Position numbers and translations under genes: made by a program. The notes beneath the pieces are model-generated. The model did not search any database, was not told the DNA's origin, and saw only the letters and a program-made list of their open reading frames with translations. Shown here one piece after another: positions 1 through 9,641 of a stretch of DNA of 64,000 bases. The first letter of the stretch is position 1, and each line of letters begins with the position of its first letter. Source of the stretch: Pseudomonas denitrificans (nom. rej.) (GTDB taxonomy: Bacteria; Pseudomonadota; Gammaproteobacteria; Pseudomonadales; Pseudomonadaceae); assembly GCF_008807415.1 (NCBI RefSeq), contig NZ_CP043626.1, positions 4,936,501 to 5,000,500 of the forward strand, written 5' to 3'.

Positions 1-316
1 TCGGGTATCCGATGAGCAGGCACAGGAAGGTGCTGATCGCCGCCATCTTCAGCGAGCCCAGGTAGGCGTCGATGTAGAGCGGGTCGTCCGTCAGCATCAG
101 GTAGTTGCCCAGGTTCATCACGACCTGGAGCGTCTGGTCGGCGTACTGGAAGACTTCGGTGTACGGCGGAATGGCCACGTCCGCTGCCGCCAGACTGATC
201 TTCAGCACGATGGCGAAGGGCAGCAGGAAGAACAGGAAGAGCCAGAAGAACGGCACACCGATCACGGCATGCCGGCCGTTCGGCAGGCGTTTCATGAGCG
301 ATTTGCTGATGTTCAT
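1..316 (-). CDS. spuG: Polyamine ABC transporter permease (SpuG/PotH), N-terminal part
   Basis: This is the first ~105 residues of an inner-membrane permease for putrescine/spermidine import; the gene continues past the left edge. The visible part starts MNISKSLMKRLPNGR and has a strong hydrophobic first segment (about residues 20-42), then a periplasmic stretch and the start of another membrane segment, as in PotH-type permeases. The start codon overlaps the stop of spuF in an ATGA junction, which indicates translational coupling. The order spuD-E-F-G supports the assignment. The second permease (spuH) should lie just outside the window. Confidence 0.88.
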   Translation of the reverse strand, partial: MNISKSLMKRLPNGRHAVIGVPFFWLFLFFLLPFAIVLKISLAAADVAIPPYTEVFQYADQTLQVVMNLGNYLMLTDDPLYIDAYLGSLKMAAISTFLCLLIGYP

Positions 317-1467
317 GATTGCAGTACCACACCGCTGTCGTCGTACCAGCTGATGTAAACCGGCTGGTCCCAGGTCGGGCGCGCGACGTGGCGCTCGGCG
401 TTGGCCATGAAGGCCTGGACGATGAAGCCGGAGGCCAGCTTGATGTAGTACACCGAGTGACCGCCCAGGTAGGCGATGTCGTGGACGGTGCCCTGGGCGA
501 CGTTGAAGCCTTCGTGCTCGAGGTTTTCCGGCTTCTGCGCAGTGACCATGACCTTTTCAGGACGCAGTGCGTAGGTCATGCGCTTGTTCTCGGCACGGGT
601 GCTGATGCCGTGGCCGATGTAGATCGGGTTTTCCAGCTGCGGGCAGGCGATGACCGCGTGGTCCTGCAGGTCCTCGACGATCTCGCCGTCGAACAGGTTG
701 ACGTTGCCGATGAACTCGCAGATCAGGCGGCTGGCCGGCGTCTCGTAGATGTCCATCGGGCTGCCGATCTGCTCGATACAACCCAGGTGCATGATGGCAA
801 TGCGCTGGGCCATGGTCATGGCCTCTTCCTGGTCGTGGGTCACCATCACGCAGGTCACGCCCACGCGCTCGATGATCTCCACCAGTTCCAGTTGCATCTG
901 CGAACGCAGTTTCTTGTCCAGCGCGCCCATGGGTTCGTCGAGCAGCAGCAGCTTCGGACGCTTGGCCAGGGAGCGGGCCAGGGCCACGCGCTGACGCTGG
1001 CCGCCAGAAAGCTGGTGCGGCTTGCGCTTGGCGTACTGGGTCATCTGCACGAGCTTGAGCATCTCGTCGACGATCTTGTCGATCTCCGCCTTGGGCAGAC
1101 CGTCCTGCTTCAGGCCGAAGGCGATGTTCTGCGCCACGCTCATGTGGGGGAACAGGGCGTACGACTGGAACATCATGTTGATCGGCCGCTCATAGGGCGG
1201 CAGGTCGGTAATGTCCTGGCCATCGAGGAAGATGCGACCTTCAGTGGGACGCTCGAAACCAGCCAGCATGCGAAGCAGGGTCGACTTGCCCGAACCCGAA
1301 CCACCCAGCAGGGCGAAGATTTCGCCTTTCTTGATGTCCAGAGACACGCTGTCCACAGCCAGCGTTTCGTCGAACTGCTTGCTGACCCGGTCGATTTTTA
1401 CCAGAACCTCTTTAGGCTTCTGGTCGCCACTCAAGGCTTTCTTGTAGGCACCGGAGGCTATTGCCAT
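313..1467 (-). CDS. spuF: Polyamine ABC transporter ATP-binding protein
   Basis: Cytoplasmic ATPase that powers the putrescine/spermidine importer. The 384-residue protein has a Walker A (GGSGSGKST), the ABC signature LSGGQRQR, a Walker B (LLLLDEP) and a C-terminal TOBE-type regulatory region, the layout of PotA/PotG. I chose the ATG at 1467 (MAIASGAYKK) over an upstream TTG because GGGAG sits at good spacing and the Pseudomonas homologues begin this way. It overlaps spuG by 4 bases downstream. A 149-base gap containing a GC-rich hairpin separates it from spuE. Confidence 0.95.
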   Translation of the reverse strand: MAIASGAYKKALSGDQKPKEVLVKIDRVSKQFDETLAVDSVSLDIKKGEIFALLGGSGSGKSTLLRMLAGFERPTEGRIFLDGQDITDLPPYERPINMMFQSYALFPHMSVAQNIAFGLKQDGLPKAEIDKIVDEMLKLVQMTQYAKRKPHQLSGGQRQRVALARSLAKRPKLLLLDEPMGALDKKLRSQMQLELVEIIERVGVTCVMVTHDQEEAMTMAQRIAIMHLGCIEQIGSPMDIYETPASRLICEFIGNVNLFDGEIVEDLQDHAVIACPQLENPIYIGHGISTRAENKRMTYALRPEKVMVTAQKPENLEHEGFNVAQGTVHDIAYLGGHSVYYIKLASGFIVQAFMANAERHVARPTWDQPVYISWYDDSGVVLQS

Positions 1468-1491
1468 TACCACAACTCCCAAATCATAGAG

Positions 1492-1512
1492 GCCCGGCCC
1501 CCGCGGCCGGGC
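1492..1512 (-). other. Intercistronic hairpin between spuE and spuF
   Basis: GCCCGGCC and GGCCGGGC form a perfect 8-bp stem around a 5-base loop, with no following T-run. It looks like an mRNA processing or stabilising hairpin rather than a terminator. Similar stems occur in the spuA-spuB and spuB-spuC gaps. The function is inferred. Confidence 0.5.
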
Positions 1513-1616
1513 ATGCTTGGTATTACAGGGCTGGCGCAGTTTACGTGCGCCGCCGGGCCTTTCGAGGGGCCCTGCGACGCTCCGTGCCCGCGCGGACGGA
1601 TTTGGGGAAAACCGTC

Positions 1617-2741
<1,125 letters not shown>

Positions 2742-2938
2742 TCAGTCGGTTGCTGCCGGGGTTTCGACGGCCGGTCCGTGGATAGCGCCGAACCCTTTAC
2801 AGCACGAGAGCGCCGGGGCTTGCGCAGCCATTCCACCGATGGAAGCTGTTTGTTGCTACCGGTAGCGGGCGAGGGAGCGCACTCCCCCGCCGCTGTCCGG
2901 ACCATCCGCTGGCGCGCCAGGCGACAGCGATTACCCGA

Positions 2939-4039
2939 TTACTTGCCGGACTTGATGGTGGTCCAGCTGCGGGTCATCAGACGCTGGGTCTTCGCCGGCA
3001 GGTCCGGGAAGGCGTACAGCTTCTTCATGGTTTCCGGAGTCGGATACACGCCCGGGTCGTTGCGGATCGCCTCGCTCACCATCGGGGTGGCTGCGGCGTT
3101 GCCGTTCGGGAACTGCACGACGTTGGTGATCTCGGACATGACCGCCGGCTCGAGCAGGAAGTTGATCCACTTCAGCGCGGCTTCCTGGTTCTCGGCATCC
3201 TTCGGAATGGCGACGGTGTCGAAGAACGCGCCGGCACCTTCCTTCGGAATGTTGTACTTCACAGTGACCTTGTTCTTGGCTTCTTCAGCGCGGGACTTGG
3301 CCTGGTACACGTCACCCGAGTAACCGATAGCCACGCAGATGTTGCCGTTGGCGATATCGGAGATGTACTTGGAGGAGTGGAAGTAGGAGACGTACGGGCG
3401 AATCTTCAGGAACAGCGCTTCGGCTTCCTTGAGCTCTTTCGGGTCCTGGCTATCGGGCTTGTAGCCCAGGTAGTGCAGGGCAGCCGGCAGCATTTCGGTC
3501 GGCGAGTCGAGGAAGCTCACGCCGCAGGCCTTCAGCTTCTGGATGTTTTCCGGCTTGAACACCAGGTCCCAGGAGTCCACCGGGGCGTTGTCGCCCAGCG
3601 CGGCCTTGACCTTGTCCGGGTTGTAGCCGATGCCGATGGTGCCCCACATGTAGGGGATCGCGTACTGGTTGCCCGGGTCGCTGATTTCCAGCGTCTTCAT
3701 GATGTCCGGGTTCAGGTTCTTCCAGTTCGGCAGCTTGGACTTGTCCAGCGGCGTGTACACGCCGGCCTTGATCTGCTTGGCCAGGAAGGAGTTGGACGGC
3801 ACCACGATGTCGTAGCCCGACTTGCCGGCCAGCAGCTTGGCTTCCAGCACTTCGTTGCTGTCGTAGACGTCGTAGACGACCTTGATTCCGGTTTCCTTGG
3901 TGAACTTGTCGACCGTGTCCGGCGCGATATAGTCCGACCAGTTGTAGACGTGCAGCACCTTGTCATCTGCCTGCGCCATACCAGCCACAGCGCCTGCCAG
4001 CGTTACAGCGAGCAGGGATTTGCCGAAGGTCTTGAACAT
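2939..4039 (-). CDS. spuD: Polyamine-binding periplasmic protein (SpuD type)
   Basis: Periplasmic solute-binding protein of 366 residues, paralogous to the spuE product. Its signal peptide ends near MAQADD, followed by [14 protein letters not shown] and the pocket motif [11 protein letters not shown]. By position it matches SpuD, the putrescine-preferring protein of P. aeruginosa. I chose the ATG at 4039 ([10 protein letters not shown]) because it has a GGAG Shine-Dalgarno and begins directly with the signal peptide; an upstream in-frame start would add a charged, non-secretory extension. It follows spuC by 117 bases. Confidence 0.9.
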   Translation of the reverse strand: MFKTFGKSLLAVTLAGAVAGMAQADDKVLHVYNWSDYIAPDTVDKFTKETGIKVVYDVYDSNEVLEAKLLAGKSGYDIVVPSNSFLAKQIKAGVYTPLDKSKLPNWKNLNPDIMKTLEISDPGNQYAIPYMWGTIGIGYNPDKVKAALGDNAPVDSWDLVFKPENIQKLKACGVSFLDSPTEMLPAALHYLGYKPDSQDPKELKEAEALFLKIRPYVSYFHSSKYISDIANGNICVAIGYSGDVYQAKSRAEEAKNKVTVKYNIPKEGAGAFFDTVAIPKDAENQEAALKWINFLLEPAVMSEITNVVQFPNGNAAATPMVSEAIRNDPGVYPTPETMKKLYAFPDLPAKTQRLMTRSWTTIKSGK

Positions 4040-4156
4040 GCGGGTAGCTCCGTTTGTTTTTTTGATGTTCCGGGTGGCGTGGACATCTCCTTCCGTCACC
4101 ACCCGGTGAGCCTGGCCAACGCACAGGCGCAGTCTGTCAAAGGTCCGGTGAAAGAC

Positions 4157-5524
4157 TCAAGACAGAACGGCTGCGGCGGTTTGATCGAGGCACTTGCGCG
4201 CCAGGGTGATCAGGTCATCGATCTGCGATTTCTCGATCACCAGCGGCGGCGAGATAATCATAGTGTCTCCCACCGCGCGCATGATCAGACCGTTGCGGAA
4301 GCAGTGCTCGCGGCACAGCATCCCGACACCCTTGCCTTCGAAGCGCTCGCGGGTCTTCTTGTTCTTCACCAGCTCCAGTGCTGCCACCAGGCCTACCCCG
4401 CGGGCTTCGCCTACCAGGGGATGGTCGGCCAGCTCTTGCCAGCGCTGTTGCAAATACGGTGCCGTTTCGTTCTTCACACGCTCGACGATCTTCTCTTCCC
4501 GCAGGATGCGGATGTTCTCCAGCGCCACCGCAGCGGCTACCGGGTGACCAGAGTAAGTGAAGCCGTGGTAGAACTCCCCACCCTCATTCAGGGTATGGAC
4601 GATCTCGTCGCGAACGATCACGCCGCCCATGGGGATGTAGCCGGAGGTCAGGCCCTTGGCGATCGGCATCAGGTCCGGGGCGTTGCCGAAGTACTGGCTG
4701 CCGAACCATTCGCCGGTACGGCCGAAGCCGCAGATGACTTCGTCGGCGATGAACAGGATGTCGTACTTGGCGAGGATCTCGCGGATCTTCGGCCAGTAGG
4801 TCTTCGGCGGAATGATCACGCCGCCCGCGCCCTGCAGGGGCTCGGCGATGAAGGCGGCGACCTTGTCTTCGCCGACTTCGAGAATCTTCTTCTCCAACTG
4901 CTCGGCCGCCCAGACGCCGAACTCTTCCGGGTCCATGTCGCCGCCTTCGCCGAACCAGTACGGCTGGGCAATGTGCTCGATGCCGGGGATCGGCAGGTCA
5001 CCCTGCTCGTGCAGCGCCTTCATGCCGCCCAGGCTGACGCCGGCGACGGTGGAGCCGTGGTAGCCGTTCCAGCGGCCGATGACCACTTTCTTCTGCGGCT
5101 GACCCTTGATGGTCCAGTAGTGGCGAACCATGCGCAGCACAGTGTCGTTGGACTCCGAGCCCGAGCCGGTGAAGAACACGTGGTTCATGCCTTCGGGGGC
5201 GATGTCGGCGATGGCCTTGGACAGCTCCAGCACCGGCGGGTGGGCGGTCTGGAAGAACAGGTTGTAGTAGGGCAGTTCCTGCATCTGCTTGTAGGCGACT
5301 TCAGCAAGTTCCTTGCGACCGTAGCCGACGTTCACGCACCACAGGCCAGCCATGCCGTCGAGGATCTTGTTGCCCTCGCTGTCCCACAGGTATACGCCTT
5401 CGGCCTTGGTGATGATGCGCGCACCCTTCTCGTTCAGTTGCTTGTAGTCGGTGAACGGAGCCAGGTGGTGATCGCGGCTGAGCGCCTGCCAGTGTTGGGT
5501 GTTGGCGCTGGTCTGGTTAGTCAT
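4157..5524 (-). CDS. spuC: Putrescine-pyruvate aminotransferase
   Basis: Class III PLP-dependent aminotransferase of 455 residues that moves the amino group of putrescine to pyruvate, giving 4-aminobutanal and alanine. Visible motifs are the PLP phosphate-binding GSGSESNDT (about 120-128), the aspartate of ADEVICGFGRTG (D261) and the Schiff-base lysine in IAKGLTSGY (K290). Its place between the glutamylpolyamine synthetase spuB and the binding protein spuD matches the P. aeruginosa operon. It is clearly of the omega-aminotransferase type; substrate preference is inferred from context. Confidence 0.93.
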   Translation of the reverse strand: MTNQTSANTQHWQALSRDHHLAPFTDYKQLNEKGARIITKAEGVYLWDSEGNKILDGMAGLWCVNVGYGRKELAEVAYKQMQELPYYNLFFQTAHPPVLELSKAIADIAPEGMNHVFFTGSGSESNDTVLRMVRHYWTIKGQPQKKVVIGRWNGYHGSTVAGVSLGGMKALHEQGDLPIPGIEHIAQPYWFGEGGDMDPEEFGVWAAEQLEKKILEVGEDKVAAFIAEPLQGAGGVIIPPKTYWPKIREILAKYDILFIADEVICGFGRTGEWFGSQYFGNAPDLMPIAKGLTSGYIPMGGVIVRDEIVHTLNEGGEFYHGFTYSGHPVAAAVALENIRILREEKIVERVKNETAPYLQQRWQELADHPLVGEARGVGLVAALELVKNKKTRERFEGKGVGMLCREHCFRNGLIMRAVGDTMIISPPLVIEKSQIDDLITLARKCLDQTAAAVLS

Positions 5525-5553
5525 CTTGATAAAACCTCTTCTCTAAGAAACAC

Positions 5554-5578
5554 GGGGCCCGGCCACGCGCCGGACCCC
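5554..5578 (-). other. Intercistronic hairpin between spuB and spuC
   Basis: Ten-base arms (5554-5563 and 5569-5578) pair at all but one position, which can be a G-T wobble, around a 5-base loop. No T-run follows, so it is more likely a processing or stability element than a terminator. It resembles the stem in the spuA-spuB gap. Confidence 0.5.
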
Positions 5579-5585
5579 ACGCCGA

Positions 5586-6944
5586 TCAGACAGAAAGCAG
5601 AAGGAACTCACGCTCCCAGGAACTGATTACTCGCTTGAAGTTCTCGTGCTCGGCGCGCTTCACCGCGACGTAGCCCCGAATGAACTTGTCACCCAGGTAT
5701 TTCTCCAGGGTCTTGCTGCCTTCCATGCACTCCAGGGCGGCTTCGATGGTCAGCGGCAGGCGCAGGTTACGCCGTTCGTAGCCACGGCCTTTGACCTGGG
5801 CACTGGGTTTGAGGCCTTCGACCATGCCGATGTAGCCGCACAGCAGGCTGGCCGCCAGGGCCAGGTAAGGGTTGGCGTCGGCGCCGGCCAGGCGGTTCTC
5901 CACGCGGCGGTTGTCCGGGGTGGAATCCGGTACGCGCAGGCCCACGGTACGGTTCTCCTCGCCCCACTCCACGTTCACTGGCGCCGAGGTATCGGGCAGG
6001 AAGCGGCGGAACGAGTTGACGTTCGGCGCGAACAGCGGCAACGCCTCGGGGATCAGCTTCTGCAGACCGCCGATGTGGTGCAGGAACAGCTCGCTCATGC
6101 TGCCGTCGGCGTTGGAGAAGATGTTCTTGCCGGTCTTGAGGTCGACGATGCTCTGGTGCAGGTGCATGGCACTGCCCGGCTCGCCGGTCATCGGCTTGGC
6201 CATGAAGGTGGCGGCGACGTTGTGCTTGAGGGCGGCCTCGCGCATGGTGCGCTTGAACACCACGATCTGGTCGGCCAGGTCCAGGGCATCGCCATGACGG
6301 AAGTTGATCTCCATCTGTGCGGTGCCTTCTTCATGGATCAGGGTGTCCAGATCCAGGCCCTGCAGTTCGCACCAGTCGTACATGTCCTCGAACAGCGGGT
6401 CGAATTCGTTCGCCGCGTCGATGGAGAAGGACTGGCGACCGGTCTCCTGCCGACCGGAACGGCCGATCGGAGCCTGCAGCGGGTAGTCGGGGTCGTCGCT
6501 GCGCTTGGTCAGGTAGAACTCCATCTCCGGCGCCACGATCGGTTTCCAGCCCTTGTCGGCGTACAGCTGGAGAACGCGCTTGAGCACGTTGCGCGGCGAC
6601 AGCTCGATGGGGTTGCCCAGCTTGTCGTAGGTGTCGTGGATGACCATCGCAGTCGGCTCGATGGCCCAGGGGACGAGGAACACGGCATTCTCGTCCGGGC
6701 GGCAGACCATATCGATGTCGGCCGGGTCCAGCAGGTCGTAATAGATGTCGTCTTCGACGTAATCACCGGTCACGGTCTGCAGGAGAACGCTCTCCGGCAG
6801 GCGCATGCCCTTCTCGTTGAGGAATTTCGCGGTCGGCGCGATCTTGCCCCGGGCAATCCCGGTCAGGTCGGCGATCATGCATTCCACTTCGGTGATCTTG
6901 CGTTCTTTCAACCAGCCACTGAGCTGGTCTAACTTGCTAGTCAT
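5586..6944 (-). CDS. spuB: Glutamylpolyamine synthetase (glutamine synthetase family)
   Basis: ATP-dependent ligase of 452 residues that joins glutamate to putrescine or another polyamine, the first step of the gamma-glutamylation route. It has the glutamine-synthetase fold: an N-terminal beta-grasp domain (about 1-110), then the catalytic motifs EMEFYL, the metal-ligand region AQMEINF and the ATP/glutamate loop GSAMHLHQS. I chose the ATG at 6944 (MTSKLDQLSG) because it matches family N-termini; an upstream in-frame extension reads into the spuA 3' end and is low-complexity. A paralogue, spuI, lies on the other strand at 8013. Confidence 0.93.
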   Translation of the reverse strand: MTSKLDQLSGWLKERKITEVECMIADLTGIARGKIAPTAKFLNEKGMRLPESVLLQTVTGDYVEDDIYYDLLDPADIDMVCRPDENAVFLVPWAIEPTAMVIHDTYDKLGNPIELSPRNVLKRVLQLYADKGWKPIVAPEMEFYLTKRSDDPDYPLQAPIGRSGRQETGRQSFSIDAANEFDPLFEDMYDWCELQGLDLDTLIHEEGTAQMEINFRHGDALDLADQIVVFKRTMREAALKHNVAATFMAKPMTGEPGSAMHLHQSIVDLKTGKNIFSNADGSMSELFLHHIGGLQKLIPEALPLFAPNVNSFRRFLPDTSAPVNVEWGEENRTVGLRVPDSTPDNRRVENRLAGADANPYLALAASLLCGYIGMVEGLKPSAQVKGRGYERRNLRLPLTIEAALECMEGSKTLEKYLGDKFIRGYVAVKRAEHENFKRVISSWEREFLLLSV

Positions 6945-6962
6945 AAAGACCTCAGGGTTTGA

Positions 6963-6986
6963 GAGCCCGGCCCCAACGCCGGACTC
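6963..6986 (-). other. Intercistronic hairpin between spuA and spuB
   Basis: Nine-base arms (6963-6971 and 6978-6986), one mismatch that can wobble-pair, and a 6-base loop. The stem overlaps the spuA stop codon and shares the GCCGG core of the hairpin at 5554-5578. No T-run follows. Function is inferred. Confidence 0.45.
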
Positions 6987-7734
6987 AGCGGTTCCCCGCC
7001 CTCTTGCTGCAGGCTTTGCCGAATGCCTGGAAGATAGCGAGATAGTTGGGGTTCGTTTCGACCTGCCACTCCGGGTGCCACTGCACCCCGACGGCAAAGG
7101 CCGCACCTTCGACGGAGAAGGCTTCAACCAACCCGTCAGGCGCCAGAGCTTCTACACGAAGGCCGGGCGCCAGACGATCAACGCCCTGGCCGTGAATAGA
7201 GTTGACCTGGAACTGCGAGGGTAGCCCGATACCGGCGAAAACGCCGCCCGGCTGCACGTCGACGACGTGCCGCAGACCATATTGGATTTCGATCGGCTCA
7301 CCCGCGGGTTCGCGGTGGTCCATCAAGCCTTCGACTTCGTGCACTTTCTGGTGCAGCGAACCGCCAAAGGCGACGTTCATTTCCTGGAAGCCGCGGCAGA
7401 TGCCCAGCACCGGAATCCCGGCCGCGACGGCGCGGCGAATCAGCGGCAGCGTCGTACTGTCGCGCTCGGGATCATGAGGGGTGCCTGCAATGCTGGCGGA
7501 GCCACTATAATGATGGGGTTCGACGTTCGACGCCGAGCCTGTGAAGAGCAGGCCGTCGAACGCGGCCAACATGTCTTCCTGGTCGATGGCATCGCCCAGG
7601 GAGGGAATGATCAAAGGAATGCCCGAGGCCCCGGAGATCAGCGCTCTGAGGTATTTGTCGCCAGCAACATGGTAGGGTTTGGATGCGATCTGCTTGATGC
7701 AGGCGGACACGCCGATTAACGGCAGGCGAGACAT
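6985..7734 (-). CDS. spuA: Gamma-glutamyl polyamine hydrolase (class I glutamine amidotransferase-like)
   Basis: Cytoplasmic hydrolase of 249 residues, PuuD-like, that releases glutamate from gamma-glutamyl-GABA or related products of polyamine breakdown. It carries the class I amidotransferase triad: nucleophile C113 in GICRGFQE, and H220/E222 in WHPEW. It is the first gene of the minus-strand spu operon and is divergent from spuI across a 278-base region that holds an AT-rich inverted repeat. The length is normal for the family. Confidence 0.92.
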   Translation of the reverse strand: MSRLPLIGVSACIKQIASKPYHVAGDKYLRALISGASGIPLIIPSLGDAIDQEDMLAAFDGLLFTGSASNVEPHHYSGSASIAGTPHDPERDSTTLPLIRRAVAAGIPVLGICRGFQEMNVAFGGSLHQKVHEVEGLMDHREPAGEPIEIQYGLRHVVDVQPGGVFAGIGLPSQFQVNSIHGQGVDRLAPGLRVEALAPDGLVEAFSVEGAAFAVGVQWHPEWQVETNPNYLAIFQAFGKACSKRAGNR

Positions 7735-7790
7735 GGGACACCCGTGTTTGTAAGTGTTATGGGCTTGAGGCCGAGCTTAGCCTTGTTCAT

Positions 7791-7817
7791 TTTTTTACAC
7801 AATAGCCATGTAAAAAA
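7791..7817. promoter_or_regulatory. AT-rich inverted repeat in the spuA-spuI divergent promoter region
   Basis: TTTTTTACA (7791-7799) and TGTAAAAAA (7809-7817) are a perfect 9-bp inverted repeat around a 9-base spacer, in the control region between spuA and spuI. It could be an operator for a polyamine-responsive regulator. No regulator gene for it is visible here, and I do not assign the site to a named protein. Confidence 0.45.
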
Positions 7818-8012
7818 TCAAACACGCCCCACTGAACAGCCCGCCACCAAAGGCTCTCCGCTCATCAAAAGCGGCTTGAAACGCCCCAAAAACGGCCCAT
7901 CACGACAGGTGCGCCCCACTTTGGTGCGACATTGACAACCCTTGCCAATTCGGATTGACTCACACCTCAGCTTTCGAATGATTGAAATTTTTAACAATAA
8001 AGGTGTTACATC

Positions 8013-9392
8013 ATGTCGGTACCCCAGAGTGCCGTGTCGCTCGAAGAAGCGAGTGAGTTCCTGAAGGAACACCCCGAGGTCCAATTCGTCGACCTCCTTA
8101 TTGCAGACATGAATGGTGTGGTCCGCGGCAAGCGCATCGAACGCACCAACCTGCCCAAAGTCTATGAGAAGGGCATCAACCTCCCCGCCTCTCTCTTCGC
8201 TCTCGACATTACCGGCTCCACCGTAGAAAGCACGGGCCTCGGCCTGGACATTGGCGACGCGGATCGCGTCTGTTTCCCAATCCCCAACACCCTCTCCATG
8301 GAACCCTGGCAGAAGCGCCCGACCGCGCAGCTGCTGATGACCATGCACGAGATGGAAGAACGCACGCCGTTCTTCGCCGACCCGCGTGAAGTGCTGCGTC
8401 AGGTCGTACAGAAGTTCACCGACATCGGTCTGACCATCGTCGCGGCCTTCGAGCTCGAGTTCTACCTGATCGACCAGGAGAACGTGAACGGCCGTCCGCA
8501 GCCGCCGCGCTCGCCGATCTCCGGCAAGCGTCCGCAATCGGTCCAGGTCTACTCCATCGACGACCTCGACGAGTACGCCGACTGCCTGCAGGACATCATC
8601 GACGGCGCCCGCGCCCAGGGCATTCCGGCCGACGCCATCGTCAAGGAAAGCGCCCCGGCCCAGTTCGAAGTCAACATGCACCACGTTGACGACGCCCTGA
8701 AGGCCTGCGACTACGCAGTCCTGCTCAAGCGCCTGATCAAGAACGTCGCCTACGACCACGAGATGGACTCGACCTTCATGGCCAAGCCCTACCCGGGTCA
8801 GGCAGGCAACGGTCTGCACGTCCACGTCTCGCTGCTCGACAAGGACGGCAAGAACATCTTCACCAGCGAGGATCCCGAGCAGAACGCCGCGTTGCGCCAC
8901 GCGATCGGCGGTGTGCTCGAGACCCTGCCGGCGTCGATGGCGTTCCTTTGCCCGAACGTCAACTCGTACCGCCGTTTCGGTTCGGCCTTCTTCGTGCCGA
9001 ACGCGCCGAGCTGGGGCCTGGACAACCGTACCGTCGCCCTGCGCGTGCCGACCGGAGCGCCGGAAGCGGTGCGCCTGGAGCACCGCGTCGCCGGTGCCGA
9101 CGCCAACCCGTACCTGCTGCTCTCGGCGGTACTGGCCGGCGTCCACCACGGCCTGACCAACAAGGTCGAGCCGGGCGCGCCGATCGAAGGCAACGCCTAC
9201 GAGCAGCTGGAACAGAGCCTGCCGAACAACCTGCGCGATGCCCTGCGCGAGCTGGACGACAGCGACGTGATGAACAAGTACATCAGCCCCGAGTACATCG
9301 ACATCTTCGTCGCGTGCAAGGAGCATGAGATGCAGGAGTTCGAGTATTCGATCTCCGACCTCGAGTACAACTGGTACTTGCACACCGTATAA
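8013..9392 (+). CDS. spuI: Glutamylpolyamine synthetase (glutamine synthetase family)
   Basis: Glutamine-synthetase-like ligase of 459 residues, paralogous to spuB and divergent from spuA, as PA0296 is in P. aeruginosa. The beta-grasp domain spans about 15-125. Catalytic motifs include ELEFYL, AQFEVNMHHVDDAL and GNGLHVHVS, with NRTVALRVP near the C-terminus. The ATG at 8013 follows AAAGGTG at good spacing. It presumably extends glutamylation to other polyamines or monoamines; the exact substrate cannot be read from sequence. Confidence 0.9.
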   Translation: MSVPQSAVSLEEASEFLKEHPEVQFVDLLIADMNGVVRGKRIERTNLPKVYEKGINLPASLFALDITGSTVESTGLGLDIGDADRVCFPIPNTLSMEPWQKRPTAQLLMTMHEMEERTPFFADPREVLRQVVQKFTDIGLTIVAAFELEFYLIDQENVNGRPQPPRSPISGKRPQSVQVYSIDDLDEYADCLQDIIDGARAQGIPADAIVKESAPAQFEVNMHHVDDALKACDYAVLLKRLIKNVAYDHEMDSTFMAKPYPGQAGNGLHVHVSLLDKDGKNIFTSEDPEQNAALRHAIGGVLETLPASMAFLCPNVNSYRRFGSAFFVPNAPSWGLDNRTVALRVPTGAPEAVRLEHRVAGADANPYLLLSAVLAGVHHGLTNKVEPGAPIEGNAYEQLEQSLPNNLRDALRELDDSDVMNKYISPEYIDIFVACKEHEMQEFEYSISDLEYNWYLHTV

Positions 9393-9402
9393 GTGGTAAA
9401 CG

Positions 9403-9428
9403 AAACGCCGGCCCTCGTGCCGGCGTTT
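9403..9428 (+). terminator. Hairpin terminator after spuI
   Basis: AAACGCCGGC and GCCGGCGTTT form a perfect 10-bp stem around a 6-base loop, 10 bases after the spuI stop. The T-run is short (TTT within the stem, then CC), so termination may be partial. Confidence 0.65.
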
Positions 9429-9641
9429 CCTTGTGCCTCTGGCACACCCGGGGAACTGCGACATCGCAACGGCGAGGAGGGGCGCCGCAGCGAGTCACAT
9501 CCGTCGTTCCTTCCTGCCCGCGATGTCTCCATCCGCCTGCCCGGGCGTGCATCGCGTCTGTCGTGTCTTTGCTGTCGCGCTATCGAGCGGCGAATGAATG
9601 CCGCATCCGCTGATTACGTGGTTCATTCAGGGAGATCGCCA

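Noticed and set aside
7818..9464. Long minus-strand frame opposite spuI
   Set aside because: It is the reverse shadow of the glutamine-synthetase-like gene and has no recognisable domain.
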